Positions 43,130 through 53,309 are shown, counted from the stretch's first letter. The stretch is 64,000 nt of DNA from Pseudomonas californiensis (GCF_021147775.1 NZ_JAGTPK010000020.1:31228-95227), one strand, 5' to 3'. Translations and numbers: made by a program. Notes: generated by a model from the letters alone, not told the origin.

Positions 43130-46100
43130 TCAGTTCAGGCTGACGTGTCGACTCAACAGCGCGCGCAACGCGGCAGGCTTGACCGGCTTGGGCAGGTAAT
43201 CGAGGCCGGCCGCATGTACTTGGGCAATCAGCTCGGGACGCCCATCAGCACTGATCAACACACCGGGCACCGGCTCGCCCAGACGGGTTCGTAGCCAGGC
43301 CATCAAAGCCGTACCTGTTTCGCCTTCATCAAGGTGATAGTCCACCAGCGCGATCTGCGGACGAATGCCGTTGTTCAGCAGGGTTTCGCATTCCTGACGA
43401 TTGCGTGCGGTCCAGACCTGACAGCCCCAGCGGGACAACAGGCTGTTCATGCCAATCAGAATGCTGTTTTCATTGTCGACGCACAGCACCTGAGTGCCGT
43501 TCAAGGCCGGGCGGCTGATTTCGGCTGCTCTGACAGGTTGTACCGGCTGAGCCGCCGCCACGGGCACGCAGACACTGAACACGCTGCCCTTGCCGGGCCA
43601 TGAGCGGACTTGCAGGGGATGGTCGAGAATCCGACACAGCCCATCAGCGATGGCCAGACCGAGACCAAGTCCTTTGGCGGCATGGGTCTTGTGGCTGTCC
43701 AGACGCTTGAACTCCTCGAAGATTACCTTGCGTTTGTCTTCGGGAATCCCCGGACCACGGTCCCAGACTTCCAGGCTGAGGCTGTCACCGTGGCGCCGCA
43801 CGCCCAGCAGAATCGGGCCTTTGGCATAACGAAATGCATTGGTCAGAAAATTTTGCAGCACTCGACGCAACAGCTTGATGTCACTGTCGACGCGCAGTGC
43901 GCTGCTGCTGACCCGGAACTCCAGCCCTTGTTCCTGAGCGAGCGCCTTGAACTCGGCACCCAGGGTGTCGAACAGCGCGCTGAGGGGGAAAGGCTGCCGG
44001 TCCGGCGTAATCTTGCCATTCTCTATGCGTGAAATATCCAGCAGGTCGCTGATCAGGTCCTCTGCCGAGCGCAATGAGCTGTCCAAGTGCTGGACCAGTT
44101 GCTGGGCCTCGCTGGAGATGCCGTCTTCCTGATGCGACAGCGCAGCAGAGAACAGCCGGGCGGCATTGAGTGGCTGCATCAGGTCGTGACTGACGGCGGC
44201 CAGAAAACGGGTCTTTGATTCATTCGCTGCTTCAGCGGTGCCTTTGGCTTCGGTCAGTGCCTGGTTCAGTTTCGACAGCTCATGGGTGCGCTCGGTTACG
44301 CGTTGCTCCAGGCTCTCGTTGACGCCCTTGAGCGCTTGCTCGGCGGCGCGGAATGCGGTGATGTCAGTGAAACTCATGACGAAACCGCCGCCGGGCATCG
44401 GGTTGCCGATCAACTCGATAACCCGCCCATTGGGGAACAGGCGCTCGGAGGTGTGCGCCCGGCCCTGACGCATCCAGTGCAGGCGGCGCGCAACGTGCAC
44501 TTCAGCCTCGCCCGGACCACACAGCCCGCGCTCTGCGTTGTAGCGAATGATGTCGGCTATCGGGCGACCGACGCTGATCAGGCCTTCCGGATAATTGAAC
44601 AGCTCAAGGTAACGATGATTCCACGCTACCAGCCGCAGGGATTGATCGACGACGCTGATGCCTTGGGTGATGTTTTCGATGGCGCCCTGCAGCAGTGCGC
44701 GGTTGAACTGCAGCACTTCGGACGCTTCGTCGGCAATACGCACCACGTCTTCGAGCTGCATGTCACGGCCTTCAATGGCTGCTTTTACGACTGCACGGGT
44801 CGAGGACGTTCCCAGGACACCCGCCAGCAATCGCTCGGTATGCGCGATCCACTCACCGTTGGCATTCTGATTGGGATTGAAACCCTTGCCTTGGCGGTAG
44901 GCAAAACGAATGAAACTCTGCCTTGCGCGCTCTTCTCCCACAAAACGTGCTGACAGGCTCAGCAGATCTTCGATTTGCACTGCCAACAGCGGACGGTTGT
45001 AAGTGCGGCCGTGGGTTTCCTGTCCGATGAAGCGACCTGCCTGCCAGTGCTCGGTCACACGAGTTCGCGACAGCATCGAAACCCAGGCGAAGAGGGTGCA
45101 ATTACCCGCCATCGACAGCACCACGCCCTGGGTCATCGGGCTGATTGGCAAGTCCAGAGGGTTGCTGTGCAGCCAGGAAAGCAACGGGAAGGCGTCCAGC
45201 GGCCAGCCCATGCCGTGTGCGGCAACTGGCAGCACCAGGGTGTAAAACCAAATGAAGATACCAGCGGCAAGCCCGGCGAACACGCCGCGACGGTTGGCCT
45301 GTTTCCAGTACAGTGCGCCGAACATCGCGGGCGCCAACTGAGTGATCGCGGCAAACGCGATCTGGCCGATAGTCGCCAGACTCGCAGTCGAACCCAGCAT
45401 CCGATAGCTGACGTAGGCCAGCAGCAGGATCATCACGATGCTGATGCGTCGAACCGACAACATCCAGTGGCGGAACGCTTCAAACGGCCGCTCGGTGTTC
45501 TTGCGCCGCAACAGCCAGGGCAGCAGCATGTCGTTGGAAATCATGGTCGAGAGCGCCACGCATGCCACGATCACCATTCCGGTGGCCGCCGATGCACCAC
45601 CGATGAAAGCCAGCAACGCCAGCGACGGATGCGCGTGAGCCAGCGGCAGGCTGATGACGAACGAATCCGGGAGCATGGAGGCGGGCAGCAACATCTGGCC
45701 GGCCAGCGCGATCGGCACCACAAACAGTGCCGCCAGGGCCAGATAAGCCGGGAACACCCATTTGGCCAGATTCAGATCCTGAGGCTCGATGTTCTCCACC
45801 ACCGTGACATGAAACTGTCGTGGCAGACAGACAATCGCCATCATCGCCACACCGGTCTGCACGAACATAGAGGGCCAGTTGATCGTGTCCTGCCAGTATT
45901 CTTCCAGCCGCGGCGCGAGCTTGGCCTGATTGAACAGATCATCGAAGCCGTCATAAAGGCCGAAGGTGACGAACACCCCCACGGCCATGAACGCGAACAG
46001 TTTGACCAGTGCTTCAAATGCGATTGCCAGCACCATGCCGCGATGGTGCTCGGTAACGTCCAGGTTGCGCGCGCCGAACACAATGGTAAACAGCGCCAGA

Positions 46101-46603
46101 ATCAGCGAAACCACCAGCGCCGTATCCTGTGCGCGAGTGCCCGTTGAGTCGGCCACTGCCCCGATCAGAATGTTGACGCCCAGCACGATGCCTTTCAGCT
46201 GCAGCGCGATGTACGGCAGCATGCCGATCAGGCAGATCAGCGCGACCATCACTGCCAGCGACTGGGATTTGCCGTAGCGCGCGGCGATGAAGTCGGCGAT
46301 CGAGGTGATGTTTTCCTGCTTGCTGATCAGCACCATTTTTTGCAGCACCCAGGGTGCCAGCACCATCAATACGATGGGTCCGAGGTAGATCGGCAGAAAT
46401 GACCACAGTTGCTCGGCGGCCTGGCCCACTGCGCCGAAGAACGTCCAGCTGGTGCAATAAACCGCCAGCGACAGGCTATAGACCCATGCCCGCATTGTCG
46501 GGCGCAACGAGGCGCTGTACCGATCGCCGTAAAAGGCGATGGCGAACATGATGGCCATGTAGGCAAGGGCAACCGCAGCAATCAGTCCGCTGGACAGCGA
46601 CAT
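43130..46603 (-). CDS. Hybrid sensor kinase with SSF transporter domain
   Basis: 1157 residues from ATG 46603. Residues ~1-500 are a sodium:solute-symporter-like module with about thirteen helices, followed by a linker/STAC-like part, a PAS domain (~635-760), HisKA with H806 (AVSHDLMQPL), HATPase (NAFRYAKGP, GPGIPEDKR, GLGLGLAIADGL) and a receiver with D1088 (ALVDYHLD) and K1139. This is the CbrA-like class of transporter-coupled kinases, here with its own receiver. The ligand and output partner are unknown. It is divergent from the acyltransferase fusion gene. Confidence 0.9.
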   Translation of the reverse strand: MSLSSGLIAAVALAYMAIMFAIAFYGDRYSASLRPTMRAWVYSLSLAVYCTSWTFFGAVGQAAEQLWSFLPIYLGPIVLMVLAPWVLQKMVLISKQENITSIADFIAARYGKSQSLAVMVALICLIGMLPYIALQLKGIVLGVNILIGAVADSTGTRAQDTALVVSLILALFTIVFGARNLDVTEHHRGMVLAIAFEALVKLFAFMAVGVFVTFGLYDGFDDLFNQAKLAPRLEEYWQDTINWPSMFVQTGVAMMAIVCLPRQFHVTVVENIEPQDLNLAKWVFPAYLALAALFVVPIALAGQMLLPASMLPDSFVISLPLAHAHPSLALLAFIGGASAATGMVIVACVALSTMISNDMLLPWLLRRKNTERPFEAFRHWMLSVRRISIVMILLLAYVSYRMLGSTASLATIGQIAFAAITQLAPAMFGALYWKQANRRGVFAGLAAGIFIWFYTLVLPVAAHGMGWPLDAFPLLSWLHSNPLDLPISPMTQGVVLSMAGNCTLFAWVSMLSRTRVTEHWQAGRFIGQETHGRTYNRPLLAVQIEDLLSLSARFVGEERARQSFIRFAYRQGKGFNPNQNANGEWIAHTERLLAGVLGTSSTRAVVKAAIEGRDMQLEDVVRIADEASEVLQFNRALLQGAIENITQGISVVDQSLRLVAWNHRYLELFNYPEGLISVGRPIADIIRYNAERGLCGPGEAEVHVARRLHWMRQGRAHTSERLFPNGRVIELIGNPMPGGGFVMSFTDITAFRAAEQALKGVNESLEQRVTERTHELSKLNQALTEAKGTAEAANESKTRFLAAVSHDLMQPLNAARLFSAALSHQEDGISSEAQQLVQHLDSSLRSAEDLISDLLDISRIENGKITPDRQPFPLSALFDTLGAEFKALAQEQGLEFRVSSSALRVDSDIKLLRRVLQNFLTNAFRYAKGPILLGVRRHGDSLSLEVWDRGPGIPEDKRKVIFEEFKRLDSHKTHAAKGLGLGLAIADGLCRILDHPLQVRSWPGKGSVFSVCVPVAAAQPVQPVRAAEISRPALNGTQVLCVDNENSILIGMNSLLSRWGCQVWTARNRQECETLLNNGIRPQIALVDYHLDEGETGTALMAWLRTRLGEPVPGVLISADGRPELIAQVHAAGLDYLPKPVKPAALRALLSRHVSLN

Positions 46604-46854
46604 ATGAATTTCCAGAGCGTATCGACAGTACGCAGTCTCGCACGATGGCCGCGCTTCGTCTTTCTCGACCAAGGTCGAGCGTGGTGTGGTGTCGCAGCCG
46701 TCTGTTAACGGTTTCGGTCCCAGGGACACTGCCCGGTGGCAGTGCGTGCCTCTCAAACAGAAATGTCCTATCGACAATCGGCAGCGTTACGTCTTCAATG
46801 TGCCACGGACTGGCGGCCGCTTGAGTTCGCCCCAGCCTCTCAGGACCACGGACG

Positions 46855-48729
46855 ATGAGCCAACAGTCACAATTCAGCTTGCTCGGGAAGCGGCGTTTCC
46901 TGCCGTTCTTCATCACTCAATCCCTTGGCGCCTTCAATGACAATATCTTCAAGCAGTCGCTGATCCTCGCCATCCTCTACAAGCTGAGCATTGAAGGCGA
47001 TCGTTCGATCTACGTGAACCTGTGCGCCTTGCTGTTCATTCTGCCGTTCTTTCTGTTTTCGGCCCTGGCCGGGCAGTTTGGGGAAAAGTACCCCAAAGAC
47101 AAGCTGATCAGGATTATCAAGTGTGCCGAAATCGGCATCATGACCGTAGGTGCGGCTGGCTTTCTCTTCGATCATCTGGAATTGATGCTGGCGGCGTTGT
47201 TCGCCATGGGCACGCACTCGGCGCTGTTCGGGCCGGTCAAGTATTCGATCCTGCCGCAGCACCTGCGCGAGAGTGAACTGGTCGGCGGTAATGCACTGGT
47301 CGAGATGGGGACCTTTCTGGCGATTCTGGCGGGCACCATCAGCGCGGGTGTGATGATGTCTTCCACGCATTACGCCTGGGTGGTATCTGCCGCCATGGTG
47401 CTGGTGGCGAGCCTGGGGTTTGTGGCCAGTTTTGGTATTCCGGCCGCCGCCGCTGCGTCGCCGGAAATGAAACTCAACTGGAACATATTCACTCAGTCCT
47501 GGGCCACGTTGCGCATGGGGCTCGGCCAGACACCTGCAGTGTCACGATCGATTGTTGGCAACTCGTGGTTCTGGTTTGTCGGGGCGATCTACCTGACGCA
47601 GATTCCGGCCTACGCCAAAGAGTGGATGTACGGTGACGAAACGGTCGTCACCTTGATTCTCACGGTCTTCTCGATTGGCATTGCGCTGGGGTCCCTGCTG
47701 TGTGAACGCCTGTCCGGGCACAAGGTCGAGATCGGGCTGGTGCCCTTCGGCTCCATGGGCCTGACGATTTTCGGGTTGCTGCTGTGGTGGCACTCGGGCG
47801 GCTTTCCGCAGAACGTGCAGGCCAACGACTGGCTGGCCGTGCTGTCGTTGGGGCAGGGCTGGTTAGTGTTGTTCGACATCCTGGGTATAGGGATCTTCGG
47901 CGGTTTCTATATCGTGCCGCTGTATGCGCTGATCCAGTCTCGCACCCCGGAAAAAGAACGTTCCCGTGTCATTGCGGCCAACAACATCCTCAACGCGCTG
48001 TTCATGGTGGTCTCAGCGCTCGTCTCGATCCTGATGCTCAGCTTTGCCGGGTTGTCGATCCCGGAACTCTTCCTGGTAGTTTCGCTGATGAACATCGCGG
48101 TCAACGTCTACATCTTCAAGATCGTGCCCGAGTTCACCATGCGTTTCCTCATCTGGCTGCTTGGGCATTCCCTGTACCGCGTCGAGCATCGTGACTTGAA
48201 TCAGATCCCCGACGAAGGTGCTGCGCTAATGGTCTGCAACCATGTGTCTTTTGTGGATGCCCTGTTGATTGCCGGCGCCGTGCGCCGTCCGATCCGGTTC
48301 GTGATGTACTACAAGATCTATCAGATTCCGGTGCTCAACTTCGTGTTCCGCACCGCTGGAACCATCCCGATTGCCGGTCGCAATGAAGACATGGACATCT
48401 ACGAGCGCTCTTTCAAACGCATCGCGCAGTACCTCGCGGAGGGCGAGCTGGTCTGCATCTTCCCTGAAGGCAAACTGACCACGGATGGCGAGATCAGCGG
48501 CTTCAAAAGTGGCATGTCGCGCATTCTCGAAGAAACACCGGTGCCCGTCATCCCTATGGCGCTGCAAGGTTTGTGGGGCAGCTTTTTCAGTCGTGACCCC
48601 AACAAAGGGCTGTTCCGTAGACTCTGGTCACGCGTGGTTCTGGTCGCAGGCCCGGCAATTGCCCCCGAAGTGGCGACCCCGGTAGATGTTCGTGAGCAGG
48701 TCAAGGCGTTGAGAGGGGCAGGGCGTTAG
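46855..48729 (+). CDS. MFS transporter / acyltransferase fusion (Aas-like without ligase)
   Basis: 624 residues. The first ~410 residues are an LplT-like MFS module (FITQSLGAFNDNIFKQ); the rest is a PlsC acyltransferase with NHVSFVDALL (HX4D) and FPEGKLTTDGEISGFKSG. In E. coli Aas the acyltransferase is fused to an acyl-ACP synthetase and LplT is separate; here LplT and PlsC are fused and no AMP-binding domain follows. It should flip lysophospholipids inward and reacylate them. Confidence 0.88.
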   Translation: MSQQSQFSLLGKRRFLPFFITQSLGAFNDNIFKQSLILAILYKLSIEGDRSIYVNLCALLFILPFFLFSALAGQFGEKYPKDKLIRIIKCAEIGIMTVGAAGFLFDHLELMLAALFAMGTHSALFGPVKYSILPQHLRESELVGGNALVEMGTFLAILAGTISAGVMMSSTHYAWVVSAAMVLVASLGFVASFGIPAAAAASPEMKLNWNIFTQSWATLRMGLGQTPAVSRSIVGNSWFWFVGAIYLTQIPAYAKEWMYGDETVVTLILTVFSIGIALGSLLCERLSGHKVEIGLVPFGSMGLTIFGLLLWWHSGGFPQNVQANDWLAVLSLGQGWLVLFDILGIGIFGGFYIVPLYALIQSRTPEKERSRVIAANNILNALFMVVSALVSILMLSFAGLSIPELFLVVSLMNIAVNVYIFKIVPEFTMRFLIWLLGHSLYRVEHRDLNQIPDEGAALMVCNHVSFVDALLIAGAVRRPIRFVMYYKIYQIPVLNFVFRTAGTIPIAGRNEDMDIYERSFKRIAQYLAEGELVCIFPEGKLTTDGEISGFKSGMSRILEETPVPVIPMALQGLWGSFFSRDPNKGLFRRLWSRVVLVAGPAIAPEVATPVDVREQVKALRGAGR

Positions 48730-48861
48730 GGCTGGGATAGTTCTTGCGGTTACGCAGGAGTCTTCCGGTTCTTTAGGGTTCACGCTGAAACGTTGCATTT
48801 TCAGGGTATGTTTAGCTGCTCCAGGAACCAGATCAATACTGGATAAATGAAGGCATCGAGT

Positions 48862-49296
48862 ATGCAACATCGAAGCATCGCTAAAAAGGTGTTGATCGCT
48901 CTGCTGCTTGTTTGCCTCGCTCAGGCTGTCTGGATAGTCATGGCTCTACCTGTTGAGCCACCGCTTTCCAGAATCGCAGTGACTTACCCCATAGGTGACA
49001 ATGGGATGCTGTATGCCGTGGTGAGTGACGCAGGAGGCGCGACCGTTCCTTTCACCTATCGCTACTATGTCTACGAGCGTATCGATTACAGGCGAAAGGC
49101 TTTGGAAGCGTTGCGGGCGAATGGGAAAGCGTTTCTCGTGACGCGCGATGAAAGTGCACGTGTCGATGTGCAGGGAATTGTTGTCAAAATTGCAGTCAGC
49201 AAAGATGTTTACAGCTTCACCAGTTCCACTCTTTTTCGCCATGGTGACGGTTACACGCCAGTGAGCGTTTGGCTCAGCGCGCAACCGGCCCAATAG
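48862..49296 (+). CDS. Small membrane-anchored protein, unknown
   Basis: 144 residues from ATG 48862 (GAAGG 8 bases upstream; an in-frame ATG at 48847 lacks one). One N-terminal helix (KKVLIALLLVCLAQAVWIVMAL) anchors a ~110-residue beta-rich domain (PFTYRYYVYERIDYR, KIAVSKDVYSFTSSTLF). I do not recognise the family. It stands alone. Confidence 0.65.
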   Translation: MQHRSIAKKVLIALLLVCLAQAVWIVMALPVEPPLSRIAVTYPIGDNGMLYAVVSDAGGATVPFTYRYYVYERIDYRRKALEALRANGKAFLVTRDESARVDVQGIVVKIAVSKDVYSFTSSTLFRHGDGYTPVSVWLSAQPAQ

Positions 49297-49359
49297 TCGG
49301 GTATCAGCGTATGTCACCCGCAGGCCAATCAGCCCAACTGGGTGACATGCTGGTAGGGC

Positions 49360-50325
49360 TCAATTGGCCGCAGGCTTTCGCAGTGCTGGCCCGGTCTCTT
49401 CTTCAGGCATCTTTCGAAAGTACGTGGAAAGCAGCGCTCCGGAAATGTTGTGCCAGACGCTGAACAGCGCGCTCGGCACCGCTGCCAGTGGCGAGAAGTG
49501 TGCGCTGGCGAGTGCGGCACCCAGTCCGGAATTCTGCATGCCGACTTCCAGTGCCAGGGACTTGCGTTGCGGCAGCGGCAATTTGAAGACCTTGCCGGTG
49601 AAGTAGCCCAACAGGAAACCAAAGGTGTTGTGCAGGATGACCACCGCCATGATCAGCAGACCTGATTCGGCGATTTTTGCCTGACTGGCAGCAACGACTG
49701 CACAAACGATCATCACGATACTGACTACTGATACCAGCGGCAGTACATCCACGGCATAACTGACTCGAGCGCCCAGCAGACGCTGCGCCACAACCCCTAG
49801 CACGATCGGCAACATGACCAGCTGCAGAATCGACCAGAACATGTCGAGGAAAGAGACGGGCAGCCATGCCGATGCCAGAAACCAGATCAGGGTCGGGGTC
49901 AGCAGCGGGGCGAGCAGGGTGGTAACGGCTGCAATAGCCACCGCCAGCGCCAGATCACCTTTGGCCAGCCAGGCCATGACATTGGAAGACGTACCACTTG
50001 GGCAGCAGCCCACCAGGATCACGCCAACGGCAATTTCCGGTGGCAGTTGAAATACCTGGCACAACAACCACGCCACGCCGGGCATGATCACGAAGTGTGC
50101 GACAACGCCCAGCGCAACGCGCCATGGGTTGCGCGCTACTTCGGAAAAATCTTCCAGCTTGAGGGTCAGGCCCATGCCGAACATGACCAGCCCCAGCAAT
50201 GGCACGATCCAGCCTTTCAGGCCGATGAAAAACTGCGGGAACAGGAACGCCAGAATAGCGAACAGCAGCACCCAGTACGCAAATGTATTACCGACAAAAC
50301 GACTCAAGGCTGCCAATGCTCGCAT
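49360..50325 (-). CDS. Bile acid:sodium symporter-family transporter
   Basis: 321 residues with ten hydrophobic segments. GMGLTLKLEDF, VGCCPSGTSSNVMAWLAKGDLALAV (the conserved sodium-site loop) and EVGMQNSGLGAALA identify the BASS/SBF family. In bacteria these carry pantoate, 2-keto acids or other organic anions; substrate not determinable. Confidence 0.9.
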   Translation of the reverse strand: MRALAALSRFVGNTFAYWVLLFAILAFLFPQFFIGLKGWIVPLLGLVMFGMGLTLKLEDFSEVARNPWRVALGVVAHFVIMPGVAWLLCQVFQLPPEIAVGVILVGCCPSGTSSNVMAWLAKGDLALAVAIAAVTTLLAPLLTPTLIWFLASAWLPVSFLDMFWSILQLVMLPIVLGVVAQRLLGARVSYAVDVLPLVSVVSIVMIVCAVVAASQAKIAESGLLIMAVVILHNTFGFLLGYFTGKVFKLPLPQRKSLALEVGMQNSGLGAALASAHFSPLAAVPSALFSVWHNISGALLSTYFRKMPEEETGPALRKPAAN

Positions 50326-50385
50326 GGCCTGTTCCTTTTCTTTATAGAAGCGCTATCTCATACCGACAGCACGAGGCAGATGAAT

Positions 50386-50405
50386 GCGCCGTCATAAGAC
50401 GGCGC
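50386..50405 (-). terminator. GC-rich hairpin after rdgC
   Basis: GCGCCGTC-ATAA-GACGGCGC, a perfect 8-bp stem just past the rdgC stop and upstream of the BASS transporter start; no U-tract. Confidence 0.45.
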
Positions 50406-50432
50406 GGTGTTTCGACCTGCATGGGTGAAGTA

Positions 50433-51353
50433 TCAGATCCCTTGAGGAATCTCTTCGCCGCCCAGAGCTTCGAACAACTCCGGCAGAAACTCGCCAAAGG
50501 TCAGCATCATCAGGGTGAAGCTGGCGTCGAGTTGCCCCAGCGCTTCGTCGCCGCCGTCCTGCTCGGCCTGATCCTGCAAGAGGTCTTCGAACTTGAGGCG
50601 CTTGACGACCATTTTGTCGTCCAGCACGAACGACAGTTTGTCCTGCCACGCCAGCGACAACTGGGTCACAACTTTGCCGGTGTTCAGGTGCAGCTGGATT
50701 TCATCGCTGGTCAGGTCCTGACGCTTGCAACGTACGATGCCGCCGTCTTCGTGGGTGTCGCGCAGTTCGCACTCGTCCAGCACAAAGAAGTGGTCGGCGG
50801 CTTTCTGGGTCTTGACCCAGTCGGTCATGGTCGCGCTTGGCGAGACCTTGACGGTCAACGGACGCACTGGCAGCGAGCCGATGACTTCACGCAGCGTCGA
50901 CAACAAGTCTTCGGCACGTTTAGGGCTTGAGGCGTTGACCAGAATCAGGCCCTGCTTGGGCGCGATGGCTGCGAAGGTTGCCGAACGGCGGATGAAGGCG
51001 CGCGGCAGGAATGCCTGGATGATTTCATCCTTGAGTTGATCGCGTTCCTTCTTGTAGACCTTGCGCATCTGCTCGGCTTCGATCTCTTCGACCTTCTCCT
51101 TGAGTGCGTCACGGACCACACTGCCTGGCAAAATACGTTCTTCCTTGCGTGCGGCGATCAGCAGAAAGTCCTGGCTGACGTGTACCAGCGGCGCATCTTC
51201 GCCTTTGCCGAACGGTGCGACGAACCCGTAGGTGGTCAGCTCCTGACTGGCACAGGCGCGGGCCGGTTTGGTTGCCAGCGCCGTTTCCAGTGCTTGGGCG
51301 TCGAAAGGCAGATCCTGGGTCAGGCGATAGACAAGCAGGTTTTTGAACCACAT
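50433..51353 (-). CDS. rdgC: Recombination-associated protein RdgC
   Basis: 306 residues. MWFKNLLVYRLTQDLPFD at the N-terminus and YGFVAPFGKGEDAPLVH, FIRRSATFAAIAPKQG and TLMMLTFGEFLPELFEALGG are typical RdgC blocks. It forms a DNA-encircling ring that limits RecA activity and, in some bacteria, phase-variable recombination. It sits next to the tRNA-Val/tRNA-Asp integration hot spot. Confidence 0.95.
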   Translation of the reverse strand: MWFKNLLVYRLTQDLPFDAQALETALATKPARACASQELTTYGFVAPFGKGEDAPLVHVSQDFLLIAARKEERILPGSVVRDALKEKVEEIEAEQMRKVYKKERDQLKDEIIQAFLPRAFIRRSATFAAIAPKQGLILVNASSPKRAEDLLSTLREVIGSLPVRPLTVKVSPSATMTDWVKTQKAADHFFVLDECELRDTHEDGGIVRCKRQDLTSDEIQLHLNTGKVVTQLSLAWQDKLSFVLDDKMVVKRLKFEDLLQDQAEQDGGDEALGQLDASFTLMMLTFGEFLPELFEALGGEEIPQGI

Positions 51354-51474
51354 GAGGTGAATCTCTCTTTCTATACAAAGGCGGGCATTATTCGCTCCTC
51401 AGCCTCTGCGGCCAACCCTGCACTGAGTGTTTGTAAGCCTTTGGAAGGATTATAAAAATTATTTAAAAAAGTGC

Positions 51475-51503
51475 TTGCCAGAGTAAAGGTCGCTCCGTAG
51501 AAT
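51475..51503 (+). promoter_or_regulatory. Sigma70 promoter for tRNA-Val/tRNA-Asp
   Basis: TTGCCA at 51475-51480, a 17-base spacer and TAGAAT at 51498-51503, with an A/T-rich upstream element. The tRNA-Val begins 21 bases after the -10. Confidence 0.8.
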
Positions 51504-51524
51504 GCGCGCCACACCGAGAGTGAA

Positions 51525-51600
51525 GGGTGATTAGCTCAGCTGGGAGAGCAGCTGCCTTACAAGCAGCGGGTCGGCGGTTCGATCCCGTCATCACCCACCA
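51525..51600 (+). tRNA. tRNA-Val (anticodon TAC)
   Basis: 76 bases with encoded CCA. Acceptor GGGTGAT pairs with ATCACCC; loop CTTACAA gives anticodon TAC at 51558-51560; T-arm GGTTCGATCC. Confidence 0.97.
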
Positions 51601-51621
51601 ATCTCTCTCTTAGTGTTACGC

Positions 51622-51698
51622 GCAGCGGTAGTTCAGTCGGTTAGAATACCGGCCTGTCACGCCGGGGGTCGCGGGTTCGAGTCCCGTCCGCTGCGCCA
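51622..51698 (+). tRNA. tRNA-Asp (anticodon GTC)
   Basis: 77 bases with encoded CCA. Acceptor GCAGCGG pairs with CCGCTGC, loop CTGTCAC gives GTC at 51656-51658, T-arm GGGTTCGAGTCCC. The tyrosine integrase gene begins 233 bases beyond its 3' end, so it is the likely attachment gene of the island. Confidence 0.96.
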
Positions 51699-51931
51699 TA
51701 TTTGCTTCCACTAAGGCCCACTGAACGCCTGGAAGTTACGGAAATAGCGGCCTTGAGCCGCTTTTTTCGTTTTCTGAATTCCACTGGAATCCATCGCCAG
51801 CCACGGTTTTTAAGTACACATTTAAGTACACCGCTGGCACAGCCTTTTACGATGCCTTGCGCATCAATTTTCGTATTGGTCCGTCTACCGCTGGGTTGTA
51901 TTCCCCTCCTAGATGCAAAAGGAGGTGTCTG

Positions 51932-53218
51932 ATGGCTCTGACAGATACAGCGATCAAGCAAGCCAAGCCCGCCAGCAAGCCTTATACGTTAACTGATGGG
52001 GATGGCTTATCTCTGCAAGTGCCCACGACGGGTTCGAAGCGCTGGCATTTCCGTTTCTATTGGCATGGCAAGCAATTGCGTATTTCCCTTGGCATCTATC
52101 CCGACGTCAGTCTCAAGGAGGCTCGCCAGCGGAGAGAGGCTACACGTGCACTGGTGGCCAACAATATCGATCCCCGCTCACATCGTCGCGCCGAGCGCCA
52201 AAAAGCCTCTCACGCCGCCAACAACACGTTTGAAGCGGTTGCTGGTCGCTGGCATGAGTTCCGAAGTAAAAAGCTGACGAAAAGTAAGAAGGGCAGTGCA
52301 GGGCAAGCGAGCAAATACCTCAAGAAGGACATGCTGCCGTGTTTGGGCGATCTTCCGATCTCAGATATTTCTCGTGGTGACGTGCTGGAGCTCATTAGGC
52401 GAATTGAGAGCAGAGGGGCGCTAGTCTCTGCTCGAAAGGTGCGCACCTGGCTCAACCAGATCTTTCGTTTTGCCATGGCGGAAGGGCTCGTTGATGTGAA
52501 CCCAGCAGCAGACCTTGATATCGTTGCCGAGACGCCGCGGCCAGTTCGCCATAATCCCTTCCTCCAGGTAAATGAGCTTCCAGGACTACTCAGGACCGTC
52601 GCCCACTATGGGTGTGCAGAAGCGACACGGCTTGGTATTCGTCTATTGCTGTTGACAGGCGTACGTACAGGAGAGCTACGGGCGGCGACGCCAGACCAAT
52701 TCGACCTCGACAAAGGGATCTGGTTGGTGCCGCCGGAGGGTGTCAAGCAACTCCGGAGTCGTGTTCGAACCCAGGGGAATGAGATCCCACCTTATGTAAT
52801 TCCACTGTCTACCCAAGCAATTGCAATTGTGCAGCGGCTAATGCAGTTAAGGGCGCGCGGTGCGCGGTACCTGCTGGTTCACCGATACGAACCGCAGGAA
52901 ATGATCAGTGAAAATACCCTTAACACCGCGATCAGCCGCATGGGTTACAAAGGAAGGCTCACCGGTCATGGCATCAGGGCTACCATCTCCACGGCGCTTA
53001 ATGAGGTTGGCTTTGTAGAAGAGTGGATTGAGGCGCAGCTTTCACACGCTGATACCAACCAAATTCGGGCTGCATACAATCATGCAGAATACGTCGAGCC
53101 GAGACGTAGGATGATGCAATATTGGGCGGATTCAATAGATGCGCTAGAGGGCGGCGTTTCTCCGCCTACGCCCGAAGCATACATGCCGCATACCGGGCGA
53201 ATTTCAACGGGTGTCTGA
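51932..53218 (+). CDS. P4-type tyrosine integrase (DUF4102 + catalytic domain)
   Basis: 428 residues from ATG 51932, with a perfect AAGGAGG 7 bases upstream. The N-terminal ~90 residues are the DUF4102 arm-binding domain (YTLTDGDGLSLQVPTTGSKRW..RISLGIYPDVSL). Catalytic residues are intact: R245 (TGVRTGEL), H346/R349 (HGIRA), H372 (LSHA) and Y382 (AAYNHAEY). It catalyses site-specific insertion of islands into tRNA 3' ends. It lies just beyond tRNA-Asp; a tRNA-Pro-like 3' half follows its stop. Confidence 0.95.
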   Translation: MALTDTAIKQAKPASKPYTLTDGDGLSLQVPTTGSKRWHFRFYWHGKQLRISLGIYPDVSLKEARQRREATRALVANNIDPRSHRRAERQKASHAANNTFEAVAGRWHEFRSKKLTKSKKGSAGQASKYLKKDMLPCLGDLPISDISRGDVLELIRRIESRGALVSARKVRTWLNQIFRFAMAEGLVDVNPAADLDIVAETPRPVRHNPFLQVNELPGLLRTVAHYGCAEATRLGIRLLLLTGVRTGELRAATPDQFDLDKGIWLVPPEGVKQLRSRVRTQGNEIPPYVIPLSTQAIAIVQRLMQLRARGARYLLVHRYEPQEMISENTLNTAISRMGYKGRLTGHGIRATISTALNEVGFVEEWIEAQLSHADTNQIRAAYNHAEYVEPRRRMMQYWADSIDALEGGVSPPTPEAYMPHTGRISTGV

Positions 53219-53250
53219 GTGCGCAGTGGGAGTAGGCTGATTAATAGTAT

Positions 53251-53293
53251 GGGGTGCTAGGGGTCGAGTGTTCGAATCACTCCGTCCCGACCA
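53251..53293 (+). repeat. tRNA-Pro-like 3' half (att remnant)
   Basis: GGGGTGCTAGGGGTCGAGTG followed by TTCGAATCACTCCGTCCCGACCA reads as the anticodon-loop-to-CCA half of a proline tRNA: T-stem GAGTG/CACTC, acceptor 3' strand CGTCCCG, discriminator A and CCA. The 5' half is absent. It and tRNA-Asp are both followed by TATTT. It probably marks an attachment site carried in by integration. Confidence 0.7.
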
Positions 53294-53309
53294 TATTTTT
53301 CAATGAGTT

